A stretch of DNA of 62,000 nucleotides. It comes from Mesostigma viride. Taxonomy: Eukaryota > Streptophyta > Mesostigmatophyceae > Mesostigmatales > Mesostigmataceae. The stretch is from NCBI GenBank assembly GCA_009746045.1, contig RPFO01000065.1, positions 8,591,542-8,653,541 on the forward strand, given 5' to 3'. Below, in pieces: positions 1 to 9,362 of the stretch (position 1 is the stretch's first letter; every line of letters starts with the position of its first letter). A model generated the notes under the pieces. It searched no databases and was not told the DNA's origin. It worked only from the letters and a program-made list of their open reading frames with translations. The translations under genes were made by a program, and so were the position numbers.

Positions 1-67
1 GGAGAGAGAGAGCGGAGAGAGAGAGGGAGAAGAGAGAGAGAGGGAGAGAGGAGGAGGAGAGAGAGAG

Positions 68-106
<39 letters not shown>

Positions 107-173
107 GAGAGAGGAGAGAAAGAGAGAGAATATAAGAGAGAGAGAGAGAGAGAGAATATAAGAGAGAGAGAGA

Positions 174-206
<33 letters not shown>

Positions 207-1055
207 CGAGAGAGGAAAGAGAGAGAGAAGAGAAGAGAGAGAGAGAGGAGGGGAGGGGAGGGGGAGGGAGGGAGGGAGGAGGGAGGAGGGAGGAGGAGGG
301 AGGGAGGGAGGGAGGGAGGAGGGAGGGAGGAGGAGGGAGGAGGGGGAGGAGGAGGGAGGGAGGGAGAGGGAGAGGGAGAGGAGAGGGAGAGGGAGAGGGA
401 GAGGGAGAGGAGAGAGGAGAGGGAGAGAGAGGGAGAGGAGAGGAGAGGGAGAGGGAGAGGGAGAGGAGAGGGAGAGGGAGAGGGAGAGGGAGAGGGAGAG
501 GGAGAGGGAGAGGGAGAGGGAGAGGGAGAGGGAGAGGGAGAGAGAGGAGAGGAGAGGGAGAGGGAGAGGGAGAGGGAGAGGAGAGGGAGAGGAGAGGAGA
601 GGGAGAGGGAGAGGAGAGGAGAGGGAGAGGGAGAGGGAGAGGAGAGGGAGAGGGAGAGGGAGAGGGAGAGGGAGAGGGAGAGGGAGAGGGAGAGGGAGAG
701 GGAGAGGGAGAGGGAGAGGGAGAGGGAGAGGGAGAGGGAGAGGGAGAGGGAGAGGGAGAGGGAGAGGGAGAGGGAGAGGGAGAGGGAGAGGAGAGGGAGG
801 GCGTAAGCGGAGAGGGAGAGGGAGAGGGAGAGGGACACGGAGAGGGAGAGGGAGAGGAGAGGGAGAGGGAGAGGAGAGGGAGAGGGAGAGGGAGAGGGAG
901 AGGGAGAGGAGAGGGAGAGGGAGAGGAGAGGGAGAGGGAGAGGGAGAGGAGAGGGAGGGAGAGGGAGAGGGAGAGGGAGAGGAGAGGAGAGGGAGAGGGA
1001 GAGGGAGAGGGAGAGGAGAGAGGGAGAGGGAGAGGGAGAGGGAGAGGGAGAGGGA

Positions 1056-1123
<68 letters not shown>

Positions 1124-1625
1124 GGGAGAGGGAGAGGGAGAGGGAGAGGGAGAGGGAGAGGGAGAGGAGAGGGAGAGGGAGAGGGAGAGGGAGAGGAGAG
1201 GGAGAGGGAGAGGGAGAGGGAGAAGGAGAGGAGAGGGAGAGGAGAGGGAGAGGGAGAGGGAGAGGGAGAGGGAGAGGGAGAGGGAGAGGGAGAGGAGAGG
1301 GAGAGGGAGAGGAGAGGAGAGGGAGAGGGAGAGGGAGAGGGAGAGGGAGAGGGAGAGGGAGAGGGAGAGGGAGAGGAGAGGGAGAGGGAGAGGGAGAGGG
1401 AGAGGGAGAGGGAGAGGGAGAGGGAGAGGGAGAGAGGGAGAGGGAGAGGGAGAGGGAGAGGGAGAGGGAGAGAGAGAAAGAGGGAGAGGGAGAGGGAGAG
1501 GGAGAGGGAGAGGGAGAGGGAGAGGAGAGGGAGAGGGAGAGGAGAGGAGAGGGAGAGGGAGAGGGAGAGGGAGAGGGAGAGGGAGAGGAGAGGGAGAGGG
1601 AGAGGGAGAGAGGGAGAGGGAGGGA
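1..1625. repeat. GA-rich simple repeat array, mostly (GGGAGA)n
   Basis: Pure-purine low-complexity DNA. Positions 1-245 are mainly (GA)n, about 246-370 mainly (GGGA)n, and the rest mainly (GGGAGA)n with single-base slips. At 801-808 one copy of the neighbouring hexamer (GCGTAAGC) sits inside the array. There is no coding potential beyond repetitive artefacts. A matching array lies at 10141-10895 on the same strand. Confidence 0.97.
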
Positions 1626-2165
1626 AGCGTAAGCGTAAGGGTAAGCGTAAGCGTAAGCGTAAGCGTAAGCGTAAGCGTAAGCGTAAGCCTAAGCGTAAGC
1701 GTTAGCGTTAGCGTAAGCGTTAGCGTAAGCGTAAGCGTAAGCGTAAGCATAAGCGTAAGCGTAAGCGTAAGCGTAAGCGCAAGCGTAAGCGTAAGCGTAA
1801 GCGCAAGCGTAAGCGTAAGCGTAAGCGTAAGCGTAAGCGTAAGCGCAAGCGTAAGCGTAAGCGTAAGCGCAAGCGTAAGCGTAAGCGCAAGCGTAAGCGT
1901 AAGCGTAAGCGCAAGCGCAAGCGTAAGCGTAAGCGCAAGCGCAAGCGTAAGCGTAAGCGCAAGCGTAAGCGTAAGCGTAAGCGTAAGCGTAAGCGTAAGC
2001 GTAAGCGTAAGCGTAAGCGTAAGCGTAAGCGTAAGCGTAAGCGTAAGCGTAAGCGTAAGCGTAAGCGTAAGCGTAAGCGTAGGCGTAAGCGTAAGCGTAA
2101 GCGTAAGCATTAGCGTAAGCGTAAGCGTAAGCGTAAGCGTAAGCGTAAGCGTAAGCGTAAGCGTA
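1626..2165. repeat. GCGTAA hexamer array, left part
   Basis: About 90 tandem copies of GCGTAA with point variants (GCGCAA, GCGTTA, GCATAA). The array stops exactly at the 5' LTR of element 1 and resumes after its 3' LTR at 9980, so it is one array split by an insertion. Read on the other strand the unit is TTACGC. Confidence 0.97.
2161..2165. repeat. Target site duplication GCGTA (left copy)
   Basis: GCGTA immediately precedes the 5' LTR and is repeated immediately after the 3' LTR (9980-9984). Both flanks are hexamer repeat, so a match is partly expected by phase. The 5-bp length together with symmetric AGTT/AACT LTR ends supports it. Confidence 0.7.
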
Positions 2166-2782
2166 AGTTAACGTAAAGGATTTACGTTAGATGGATAGAG
2201 ATTGTTACGCTCTTTCCAACGGCACCTTGAACGCCTCATTTGGTTAAGGAACGTAAAAGTTATGACGTTTCCTAGGCTGTGCCGACAGTACCCGGCGCGC
2301 CACTGTGGGCGCGTACGGACACAGGATGTACAAGTGTCACTTTGATAGTCCGCAGGACGTTGACAGGACTTGTACAGGACTTGATGGTCAATTGATAGGT
2401 AGGCGCACTGTAGCGCGCCAGGACCTATGAGACAATTGATGCTGACTAGTGTACGGATAGGTCCACAGGACTAGCCGTATGGACAATTGATAGATCTGCG
2501 CGCCAAAGGCGTGCCAGAGTCTGTGTAATCAATTGATTGACAGTTCAGCTGTGACAGTGCAGCTGAATACTTGGACGCGTCCCTAGTAAGCTATATGAGT
2601 GACTTGGTCACACCGGGACGCTAGTTCTTGCGTGCACGTTCTCTTGGCACTGCGACCCTGTCGTCTGTGCTGCGTGCAGTCTTGGAAGTGACGTGACTTA
2701 CGTCTGTGTTTCCTGATTATTAATAAAGGCAACTTCCTGCAAGAACCATGGCGGAATTCGTGGCATTCTTACCCTCACAACT
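2166..2782 (+). repeat. 5' LTR of element 1
   Basis: 617 bp, beginning AGTTAACG and ending CACAACT, so the ends form an AGTT/AACT inverted repeat rather than the usual TG...CA. It contains a polyadenylation-type AATAAA at 2722-2727 and an ATG in strong context (ACCATGG) at 2748, 35 bp before the LTR end. Near-identical to 9363-9979. Confidence 0.95.
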
Positions 2783-2852
2783 CGTATTACACGCTCTGTC
2801 AAAAAGATGCCAAATTCGGAAGAATTTCGGATTCCGGACGATGAGGAAATAG
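2748..2852 (+). promoter_or_regulatory. Upstream ORF starting inside the 5' LTR
   Basis: The first well-placed ATG in the element (ACCATGG context) opens a 34-codon frame that begins in the LTR and ends at TAG 2850-2852, overlapping the start of the 236-aa ORF at 2807 in another frame. It may act as a regulatory uORF, or it may be the original start of that ORF now displaced by an indel. Element 2 likewise has an ACCATGG start beside its LTR. Confidence 0.4.
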
Positions 2853-3517
2853 CCGCTCCGCCGGCTGGTTCTTCGTCAAGACCGACGGTGCCGTCGTGGC
2901 AGCAATTGCTCGACGAAGTAACGGTCTCGCTCGACGAGCTTCATCGTCAGCAGCGTGCAGCTCACGCATTGCTCGGGGATAACCCCGAGGACCCCGATTT
3001 GCCAGCACTGGTGCCGGCAATCCGCAACCTGTTGGACCAGATTCGAAACATTTTATCGACATTTACGGTCCAGGTGCGGGGAGGTTTGCGGTCGGTGACC
3101 GAAGTCACGACTGCCATTGAGGAGTTGGACAACGTCCTCTCTTCACTCACCGGTTACCAGAGAAACCTGCAAAACTGGGCATCGCTACGCACGGGGGGCG
3201 CGCCGGCGGTGTCAACAAATTTGTTTCAGGATCTCGCGCTGTTATCGCTGCTCACTCGCGGCGTACGCAGTCGCGAGCGCCAGGTTTTAATTAACCTGGT
3301 GGCATTTCTCGCCTCTGTGCGAGAGTGGATTCCCGCGGGGTGGGAATTATTGACGATCTTTACACATCCTCTGCGCCTCGTCGCGCGTCGGCGCGTCGCA
3401 ACTTACGCGGCGGGGAGCACGCCGGTTTTAATTCATACCGGTGCAGGTCCGGAGCTGGATATGGAGGATCGTGAGTTCGTATACACGTACTGCGACTTCA
3501 GGGGCCTTGACTACTAG
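2807..3517 (+). CDS. Element 1 accessory ORF upstream of gag, unknown function (236 aa)
   Basis: I recognise no family. The protein has an acidic, Pro/Ser-rich N terminus (residues 1-30), then largely helical sequence with leucine-rich stretches (about 30-200) that may form coiled coils or bundles. It has no zinc knuckle, no protease motif and no obvious membrane segment. It ends at TAG 3515-3517, 170 bp before the gag ATG, so it is a separate cistron unless spliced to gag. It is more GC-rich than the gag-pol frame. The ATG at 2807 is the first in this frame after the LTR. Element 2 also has an additional ORF in this position (29532-31226), which argues that the slot is functional. Confidence 0.6.
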   Translation: MPNSEEFRIPDDEEIAAPPAGSSSRPTVPSWQQLLDEVTVSLDELHRQQRAAHALLGDNPEDPDLPALVPAIRNLLDQIRNILSTFTVQVRGGLRSVTEVTTAIEELDNVLSSLTGYQRNLQNWASLRTGGAPAVSTNLFQDLALLSLLTRGVRSRERQVLINLVAFLASVREWIPAGWELLTIFTHPLRLVARRRVATYAAGSTPVLIHTGAGPELDMEDREFVYTYCDFRGLDY

Positions 3518-3687
3518 TCGGCCTAATTTTCTTCTGCAGTACTCGTCGACATTTTTTTTGTCGAATTTTCAGCGGCAATTCGCGGGGCGGCAGCGACACC
3601 GGCGCAGGCGGCAGTGGCGACACAAAAATTTTGTACATATTTTCTGCTGCTTTGTTAAGGTGTTCTTTGAATAGCTGGTAGTGCAGG

Positions 3688-4787
3688 ATGGCTGAGGGAC
3701 GCCGTAGCAAGGGTCCAGCCAGTGGGAATAATAATGGGGGTGCTGGTAGTGGAACCGCTCACGTAGATGACGTGGGGCTTACCGGAGAGATTACCAACCT
3801 TCCTCACAATAATAATAATGCACAAGCTATTCATGGCTTTGATCTTACCACACAGGGTCTTTTAATTGTCAATCAGTTGCAGCCTGTAACCTCAGACTCC
3901 AAGCCTAAGCAGGCTGAAGAGTTTGTGGAGGGATTGGAAGGGTTCCCTAGCTTGTACGGTGGTACAAATTACTATCAAATCTGGATAGGCAGTAGCACTT
4001 TTGGCAAGTGTACTGACCAGATTAAGGACCTAACCAGGGAGTGCAAAAAGGCCAATAAGGCCTGGGCACTGTACGTGGCTGAGCTGAAGGAGCTGCTGGA
4101 GGACCAACGAAGAAGGTCGGCATCCATTGGCAGGACAAGTATCAAGGGTGGGAGGTCAAGGGGGACCTGATCCAGAACTTTCTCAACTATTGTAAGATGG
4201 TTGAGGAGGGCAGGGCTCACGGCTTTAATGTCGCTGATAACATAGCCCTAACCAACTGGCTCAAGGTTTCTGGGCTGGATAAGGCGACACGTGGCTCCTT
4301 AAAAGTCATGTGTGCCCCACACTCTACCCTGAAGGCCTACAAGGTCATCATTAAACAAGCTCTCGAGGCAGAGGAGCTGTTTGAGGGTGGAGTGCCAGCA
4401 GTGAAGGCTACCCAGGCAGGCGGGCGTACCCAGGGTGGCTCCAAGACGTCTGAGGCTGACCGAAGCCAAGGAGGGCGTAGGGGCAACCATCACAAGCGCA
4501 AGGGAGATCATTCACCTGATTCTGACAGGAGGTCACACTCCAAGTCGGTGTTCAGGCGGGTGGGTGGTCAGCCCAAGCAGGGCAACGCGTCTGACAATGG
4601 GGGCAGTGGCCAGGGCAAGTCCAAGATACAATGCTACCTGTGCAAGGGGTGGGGGCACATCAAGAAGGAGTGTCCCAGCTTCAAGAAGTCCCAGGGCCAG
4701 GGCAGCAACAAGAATAAGAACAACAACAAGTCCCAGGCAGGCCAGCCTTCAAAGGGCAGTCAGCAAGAAGACAACAAGGAGCAGTGA
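3688..4787 (+). CDS. gag: Gag of element 1, with internal frameshift
   Basis: Capsid-like Gag N-terminal part runs from ATG 3688 in one frame. Near 4085-4130 the reading continues in the -1 frame and extends to TGA 4785-4787. The C-terminal part is Lys/Arg/Gly/Gln-rich and carries one CCHC zinc knuckle (C-x2-C-x4-H-x4-C, encoded at about 4631-4672), the usual RNA-binding nucleocapsid motif. I see no classic slippery heptamer at the shift, so a one-base deletion or an assembly error is more likely than programmed frameshifting. The closing TGA is in frame with the pol frame that follows, and no other stop lies between 4788 and the pol ATG. Confidence 0.8.
4785..4787 (+). promoter_or_regulatory. 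In-frame UGA between gag and pol (possible readthrough stop)
   Basis: TGA followed by CTG. UGA followed by C is the leakiest stop context known in eukaryotes. The frame is open from 4788 straight into pol (4929-8414), so readthrough would give a Gag-Pol fusion. In element 2 the zinc knuckle and integrase are in one frame with no stop between them, so a simple nonsense mutation is the alternative. Confidence 0.4.
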
Positions 4788-4928
4788 CTGTCTGAGGCAA
4801 CCCCTACACACCTTAATTCACCCAAGGGGGAGGCCAGGTGCTCCAATGCAGATTTTATATCTGGGCAACAAGAGGGTGATCTCCAGGTTCAGTGTGGCCC
4901 CAGGTCACCTGGAGAGGTACAGGTTCCT

Positions 4929-7900
4929 ATGAAGACGTCCTTGACAGCTGATGCAGCTGTAAGTATGTCTGACCCTATGCATCCTCGTGCTGGGCACGAG
5001 GGTGGACCTCTCATTTTGAGAGAAACCAATGTACAACCACAGAGGGGTGTGAAGGCCTCTGGTGGTATGCATGTGGTCCCTGCTGGCGGTCCAGGTGTTG
5101 GGCATGAGCAGGGTGACTCAGGCTCTGAGTCAGAACAGGATGGAAGTCAGCATGGTGATGCTGGACAACCTGACAGCACAGTCCTGACTGTGCCAGGGAC
5201 TGCTTCCTCTGTGTACCAGGAGTTGGGTGCCCGAATCCACAACATGTTTGGGCATGCCACTTCTCTGTCAAACAACTTTGCCTTCCGTATGGGCAGGGCA
5301 CCCCTTCTTAAGGCGTGTCAGCAAGCTGCCTCACGGTGTAAGTGCCAGTTGTCCTCCAACAAGCCCAGGAAATCACATGCCAAAGCTCTACCTCAGAGCA
5401 TTGGTGATCTGCAGTGTGATATCCAACACATCAGGGGCATGCAACTGTTGGTGTGCGTGGACAGGTACACGAAATACAAGGTGCTGGAGCATTTACCTTC
5501 TATGAAGAACAGGTACTTGCTGGCTGCCCTGCAGAATGTAAGAGCCAAGTTTCCTACCACAAGGATCCAGGTGGACATGCAGTTTCAGCATCTCAAGGGT
5601 GATCCTACCCTTCCTGAGTTGCTGGTTACACCTAGGGAGGCTCATGGGCAGCAGGGTGCTATCGAGAGGGCAATCCAGGAGGTCAAGAAATTGATCATCT
5701 CTGAAGACTGGGTACCCTTGTCTGCACCTGCACTTGTCAGGAGTGCATGGCTGAGGAACGTGGAGCAGCAGCTGAACAGCAGGGTTAACTTCTACTATGA
5801 TGGAGTTGCTGTCAGCCCAATGGGTCTATATCATGGCCTGTGCCCACCACATGTGCTGGAGGGCTGGAAACATGCTGCACATGTCACCTTTGCCAAGCTG
5901 AGGGAGAAGGACCGGGGTTGGAAGATGCTGGAGCCACAAGTGGGTCAGAAGGTCCTAGCTTGGAAGGAACCTAGCCTTTATGGCAAACGTGGTAGCTGGA
6001 GTCCTGGGGTGGTTACCCAGGTTGATGAAGCTAGCCACGCATGCTTGGTCAGCATGGAGGACGAACCAAAGCATGTACACCGGCTGAGTTGGTCATATGT
6101 CAAGCCTAACCTGATGAATGAGGGCAGTCAGGCACAAGGCTCACAGGATCTGCAGGATTTTCAGGTCCCAGGTGACATCACTGACGCAACGACCACATCT
6201 GTTGCAGGGGAATCTGTCAGCCCTGGCCAGGTTGCAGAGGTACTTGTTGAACAGGCTGCAAGGTCAACAGCTGGGGAGTCAACTGTCAAGCCCAAGGCAC
6301 TAACCAAGCCCAGGGGGACAAGTTTGGCTGGATTGATTGGGGCTCTACAAAGGGCCAAGAAGCAGCCCAAGGTAGCCAAGCTCAGGTGGCATGGCAATCT
6401 GGGGCTGGACACTGCCTTAGAGGTAGACACTAATTCTCAGGTCTCCATTATTGGGACCAGGGCTGCAGCAGGGTACAGCATGTCTGAACCCAGCTATCAG
6501 TTTGTGTCTGACTTCAGTGGCGGGGTACACGTGAAGGTACTGGGTGAGGTATTCATTCCTATCCTTGGACAGGACACTGCTTTTTGTGTCTTGGAGGGCT
6601 ATCAAGGACCTGCTCTTCTGGGGCAGAATTTCCTATGCCAGGATGGGGTAGTGATCACGTCCTCTCTCCTGACTAAGGAAGGGGCTGGTCAGGTCCCACT
6701 GATTAATTTCAGGACCACTCACCTATCACGTGCAGTAACCAGGACGGTTAAGCGTGTGCAAGTGTGCCAGGGGCAGGAGCCCTTGGTTGATGACCTCATA
6801 CTGCCAGCTGCTAGTCATCCAAGCAGTTTGGGCATTGGTCCTCACTCACTTGCTGGACACAGCCCTATCAACTACCAAGGCCTGGTGAAGCTCATGTCCT
6901 CTCCCATTATGTGTCCCCAGGTCACACTGGGTCTGATTAAATCTGGGGAGGACTGGATCTCCAAGAAATGCGTGGAACCTGTCAATGACCTGCCTCCTGC
7001 ACGACGTCTACTCAAGCTCAAGTTTGTCATCAAGATGAAGGAGGTGGACGGGGTCAAGGTACCACATGTCAGGCCAGTGCTGAATGAGTTCAAGGGTACT
7101 GGTGAGTGCACTGCTGAGGAGTTGTATACCCCTGGCATGCTGCATGATACTTGGAGGCTGCTGCTGTGTGTCTTTCTAGGCCTTCTCAACAAGGGCTTGG
7201 ACTATGGCTCAGTGGTGATAGACTTCAAGAGGGCATTTCTGGAGGGTGATGCAGATGTGGCACAGGAAAAGTGGGAGGGCAAGACGCCTTTCTATGTTAG
7301 GGTGCCTGCTGTATGGAAAAGGGACATCCACACGGAGTTCCTTAAAATCCTCAAGGGCCTGGAGGGCCTGAGGTCAAGTCCAATAATCTGGAGGGAGACT
7401 CTCAACCGTTTCCTGAAGGAGCATTGCAACTTGAAGGTCTCTCCTGTAGACCCCTGTCTGTTTCTGGGGCAATGGGAAGGCCTGCCAGTGTATGCTTCGC
7501 TGCACGGGGATGACCTACATCTGATAGCTCCCACGTCGTGGCTTAAGGAGCTGATCTCCATCATTAAGTCCAAGTTTCCTCTGGGTAGGGAGCAATGGCA
7601 GGTGGAGAATGAGCCTCTGCTGTTTGTGGGCATGGAGGCCACACTGGTGAAGAAGGGAGGGGAGTGGCGTATGCTGCTGGTGGGGGGCAATGACTATCAA
7701 GAGACCCTCATTAGCAAGCTTCCTCCAACCATCACACAGGCACTGTGTCCCATGGTGAGGGGCATGGTTGCTTGGGTGGCAGGCATTTCCAGGCCAGACC
7801 TTATGGTCATAGCCAGGTTGCCTGATGACATGCTGGTGGAGCTAGGGTCTGCCAAGGTGGCTGATCAGGTCAGGGCTTCATCTGGCATTCTGTTGTCTGC

Positions 7901-8414
7901 AGTGGATTTATCACAACCCATTTGCATGGAGCTGTATGTGGATAGCTCAATGGACAGCAGGCAGGTCTCCAAGGTCAGGGGCAGGGCTGCAGGGCTCTTT
8001 GTGCTCAGACAGGAAGGCCTGGGGAGTTTGGTGAGCTGGTTTAGTCGCCTGCACAAACGGGTGGCTGTCAGCAGTGATGTGGCAGAATGCAGGGCTATTT
8101 GTGAAGGCATTCACACAAGCCTTTATCTGAAGGAGTTGCTTCATCAGATGACTTCTAACACTCCTTGGCCACTTCAGGTTACCACTCTTCTAAAAACAGA
8201 CTCCATGGGGATGGTGCAGTTTGTGCACAGGCAGATGGCCAGAAGTAGGGACTTGGATTATCTCCTTCTTAAGGAGTTGTCCTCCTTGGCCAATATTGAG
8301 CATATCCCTGGGGTTGACAATCCTGCTGATGCTTTGACCAAGCTAGTGCAGAAGGCAGCAGTGCAATACAAGGTTCTTCAGTCTCTGATGGACCCATCTC
8401 AGCAAGCTGTCTAA
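4929..8414 (+). CDS. pol: Pol polyprotein of element 1: INT-PR-RT-RNase H (1161 aa)
   Basis: The order of domains is integrase, protease-like, reverse transcriptase, RNase H. Integrase zinc-binding H104/H109 with C137/C139 precedes the core, with D164, D216 and E246 (29 residues between the last two, against 35 in canonical copia). A chromatin/DNA-binding-like tail follows to about 400. The retropepsin-like domain is at about 490-580 with D500-T-N-S and a later LLG motif. RT spans about 690-910, with D765 in the copia-type motif and H859-G-D-D in place of YVDD. RNase H spans about 1000-1140 with D1005, E1053, D1091 and an NPADALTK motif near 1131-1138. The frame is intact from 4788, and the annotated ATG is simply the first Met. 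Canonical copia has protease before integrase. Here nothing protease-like lies between the Gag zinc knuckle and the integrase. Confidence 0.92.
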   Translation: MKTSLTADAAVSMSDPMHPRAGHEGGPLILRETNVQPQRGVKASGGMHVVPAGGPGVGHEQGDSGSESEQDGSQHGDAGQPDSTVLTVPGTASSVYQELGARIHNMFGHATSLSNNFAFRMGRAPLLKACQQAASRCKCQLSSNKPRKSHAKALPQSIGDLQCDIQHIRGMQLLVCVDRYTKYKVLEHLPSMKNRYLLAALQNVRAKFPTTRIQVDMQFQHLKGDPTLPELLVTPREAHGQQGAIERAIQEVKKLIISEDWVPLSAPALVRSAWLRNVEQQLNSRVNFYYDGVAVSPMGLYHGLCPPHVLEGWKHAAHVTFAKLREKDRGWKMLEPQVGQKVLAWKEPSLYGKRGSWSPGVVTQVDEASHACLVSMEDEPKHVHRLSWSYVKPNLMNEGSQAQGSQDLQDFQVPGDITDATTTSVAGESVSPGQVAEVLVEQAARSTAGESTVKPKALTKPRGTSLAGLIGALQRAKKQPKVAKLRWHGNLGLDTALEVDTNSQVSIIGTRAAAGYSMSEPSYQFVSDFSGGVHVKVLGEVFIPILGQDTAFCVLEGYQGPALLGQNFLCQDGVVITSSLLTKEGAGQVPLINFRTTHLSRAVTRTVKRVQVCQGQEPLVDDLILPAASHPSSLGIGPHSLAGHSPINYQGLVKLMSSPIMCPQVTLGLIKSGEDWISKKCVEPVNDLPPARRLLKLKFVIKMKEVDGVKVPHVRPVLNEFKGTGECTAEELYTPGMLHDTWRLLLCVFLGLLNKGLDYGSVVIDFKRAFLEGDADVAQEKWEGKTPFYVRVPAVWKRDIHTEFLKILKGLEGLRSSPIIWRETLNRFLKEHCNLKVSPVDPCLFLGQWEGLPVYASLHGDDLHLIAPTSWLKELISIIKSKFPLGREQWQVENEPLLFVGMEATLVKKGGEWRMLLVGGNDYQETLISKLPPTITQALCPMVRGMVAWVAGISRPDLMVIARLPDDMLVELGSAKVADQVRASSGILLSAVDLSQPICMELYVDSSMDSRQVSKVRGRAAGLFVLRQEGLGSLVSWFSRLHKRVAVSSDVAECRAICEGIHTSLYLKELLHQMTSNTPWPLQVTTLLKTDSMGMVQFVHRQMARSRDLDYLLLKELSSLANIEHIPGVDNPADALTKLVQKAAVQYKVLQSLMDPSQQAV

Positions 8415-9362
8415 GCTGGTGCATGGTTATAGGGCATTGGAGAGCAGATTGTGTGGTAGTGTCAGCATTGTGACTGGCATAATACCTGTATTTTAGTCTG
8501 TACTAAGGCTCATGGACCATGGTACACTCACTCTGATTTTAATCAGGATACAGCCAGGTTTTGGCTGGGGTTCATGCTGTTGACTACACAAGGTTGACAG
8601 GTCCATTACAGACCATGTATTCTATTTTAAAAGAAATGTATATTTGTACATACTCTCACAATGGTCTGGGAACCTTTATTCTGGGGTTTATAGGGCGGGG
8701 TTCGATTCCCTGGTATTATGTTTCTACAAGCTGGCCTGTTCAGGTGTTTGCCTGTTCAGACTTCCCTAGTTCCCCAGGGCAGGATTTAATTGTTGCCTAT
8801 GTGTTTCATTTTGTCATTTGTTTGCTGTGGCAGTTTACCATCTGGCAAGTAGACGGGCGCCGTAAGACGGGCGCCAATAGACCCCTGTTGAGAGAATGAC
8901 AGGCAAACTATTGTAATACGCCTTACTTTGTCAAGTGGTATTTTAATTGTCATGGATTTATTGTACTTATATTGAATATGTACTGGGTTTTATGGGATTA
9001 GTATCTGGGATTAATGTAACTCACCGCCAGAAGGTCATTGTACTGGAGGCTCTACCGAGGTGATGGGATTAATTCCTGGAGAAGACCTCATAGAATTAAC
9101 CTGTATGTATTTAATTTTGTGTGCTTCTAATATCTGGTGGTACTCTGTAATGCCACTTCCATAGGTTTTCTCCATTTCTCATGAAATGGTTTTCCCTGTG
9201 GCAGATCTGTTTCTTTTCCAGTTCCTTAAAAGAAAGGGCTGGGGGAATGGCAATGGCCATTAAAGACATCTGTTCAAGCTTCAAGCTGGAGTGAAGGACA
9301 TTTCAAGCTACTTCAAGGGTCCCTGGCAGGGGATGTGATCCCTAAAGAAAAGAAGGGATTGG
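8415..9362 (+). other. 3' non-coding region of element 1 with polypurine tract
   Basis: About 950 bp between the pol stop and the 3' LTR with no convincing coding sequence. A 112-codon open frame at 8561-8899 lacks recognisable features. The last 19 bases (9344-9362) are purine-rich and end in TTGG directly before the LTR, in the place of a plus-strand primer. A T-loop-like GGTTCGATTCC at about 8699 has no matching acceptor stem and is not called as a tRNA. Confidence 0.7.

Noticed and set aside
1720-1962. Minus-strand frame encoding Leu-Arg repeats
   Set aside because: It is a pure translation of the GCGTAA hexamer; no unique sequence.
1626-2165. Telomere (TTACGC)n
   Set aside because: It is internal, split by a retrotransposon, flanked by GA arrays and variant-rich. 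Nothing shows terminal location.
4085-4130. Programmed -1 frameshift in gag of element 1
   Set aside because: No X XXY YYZ heptamer was found, and a site within Gag makes little functional sense.
8690-8715. Possible tRNA T-arm in the 3' region of element 1
   Set aside because: GGTTCGATTCC is present, but there is no pairing acceptor stem or A box at the right distance.
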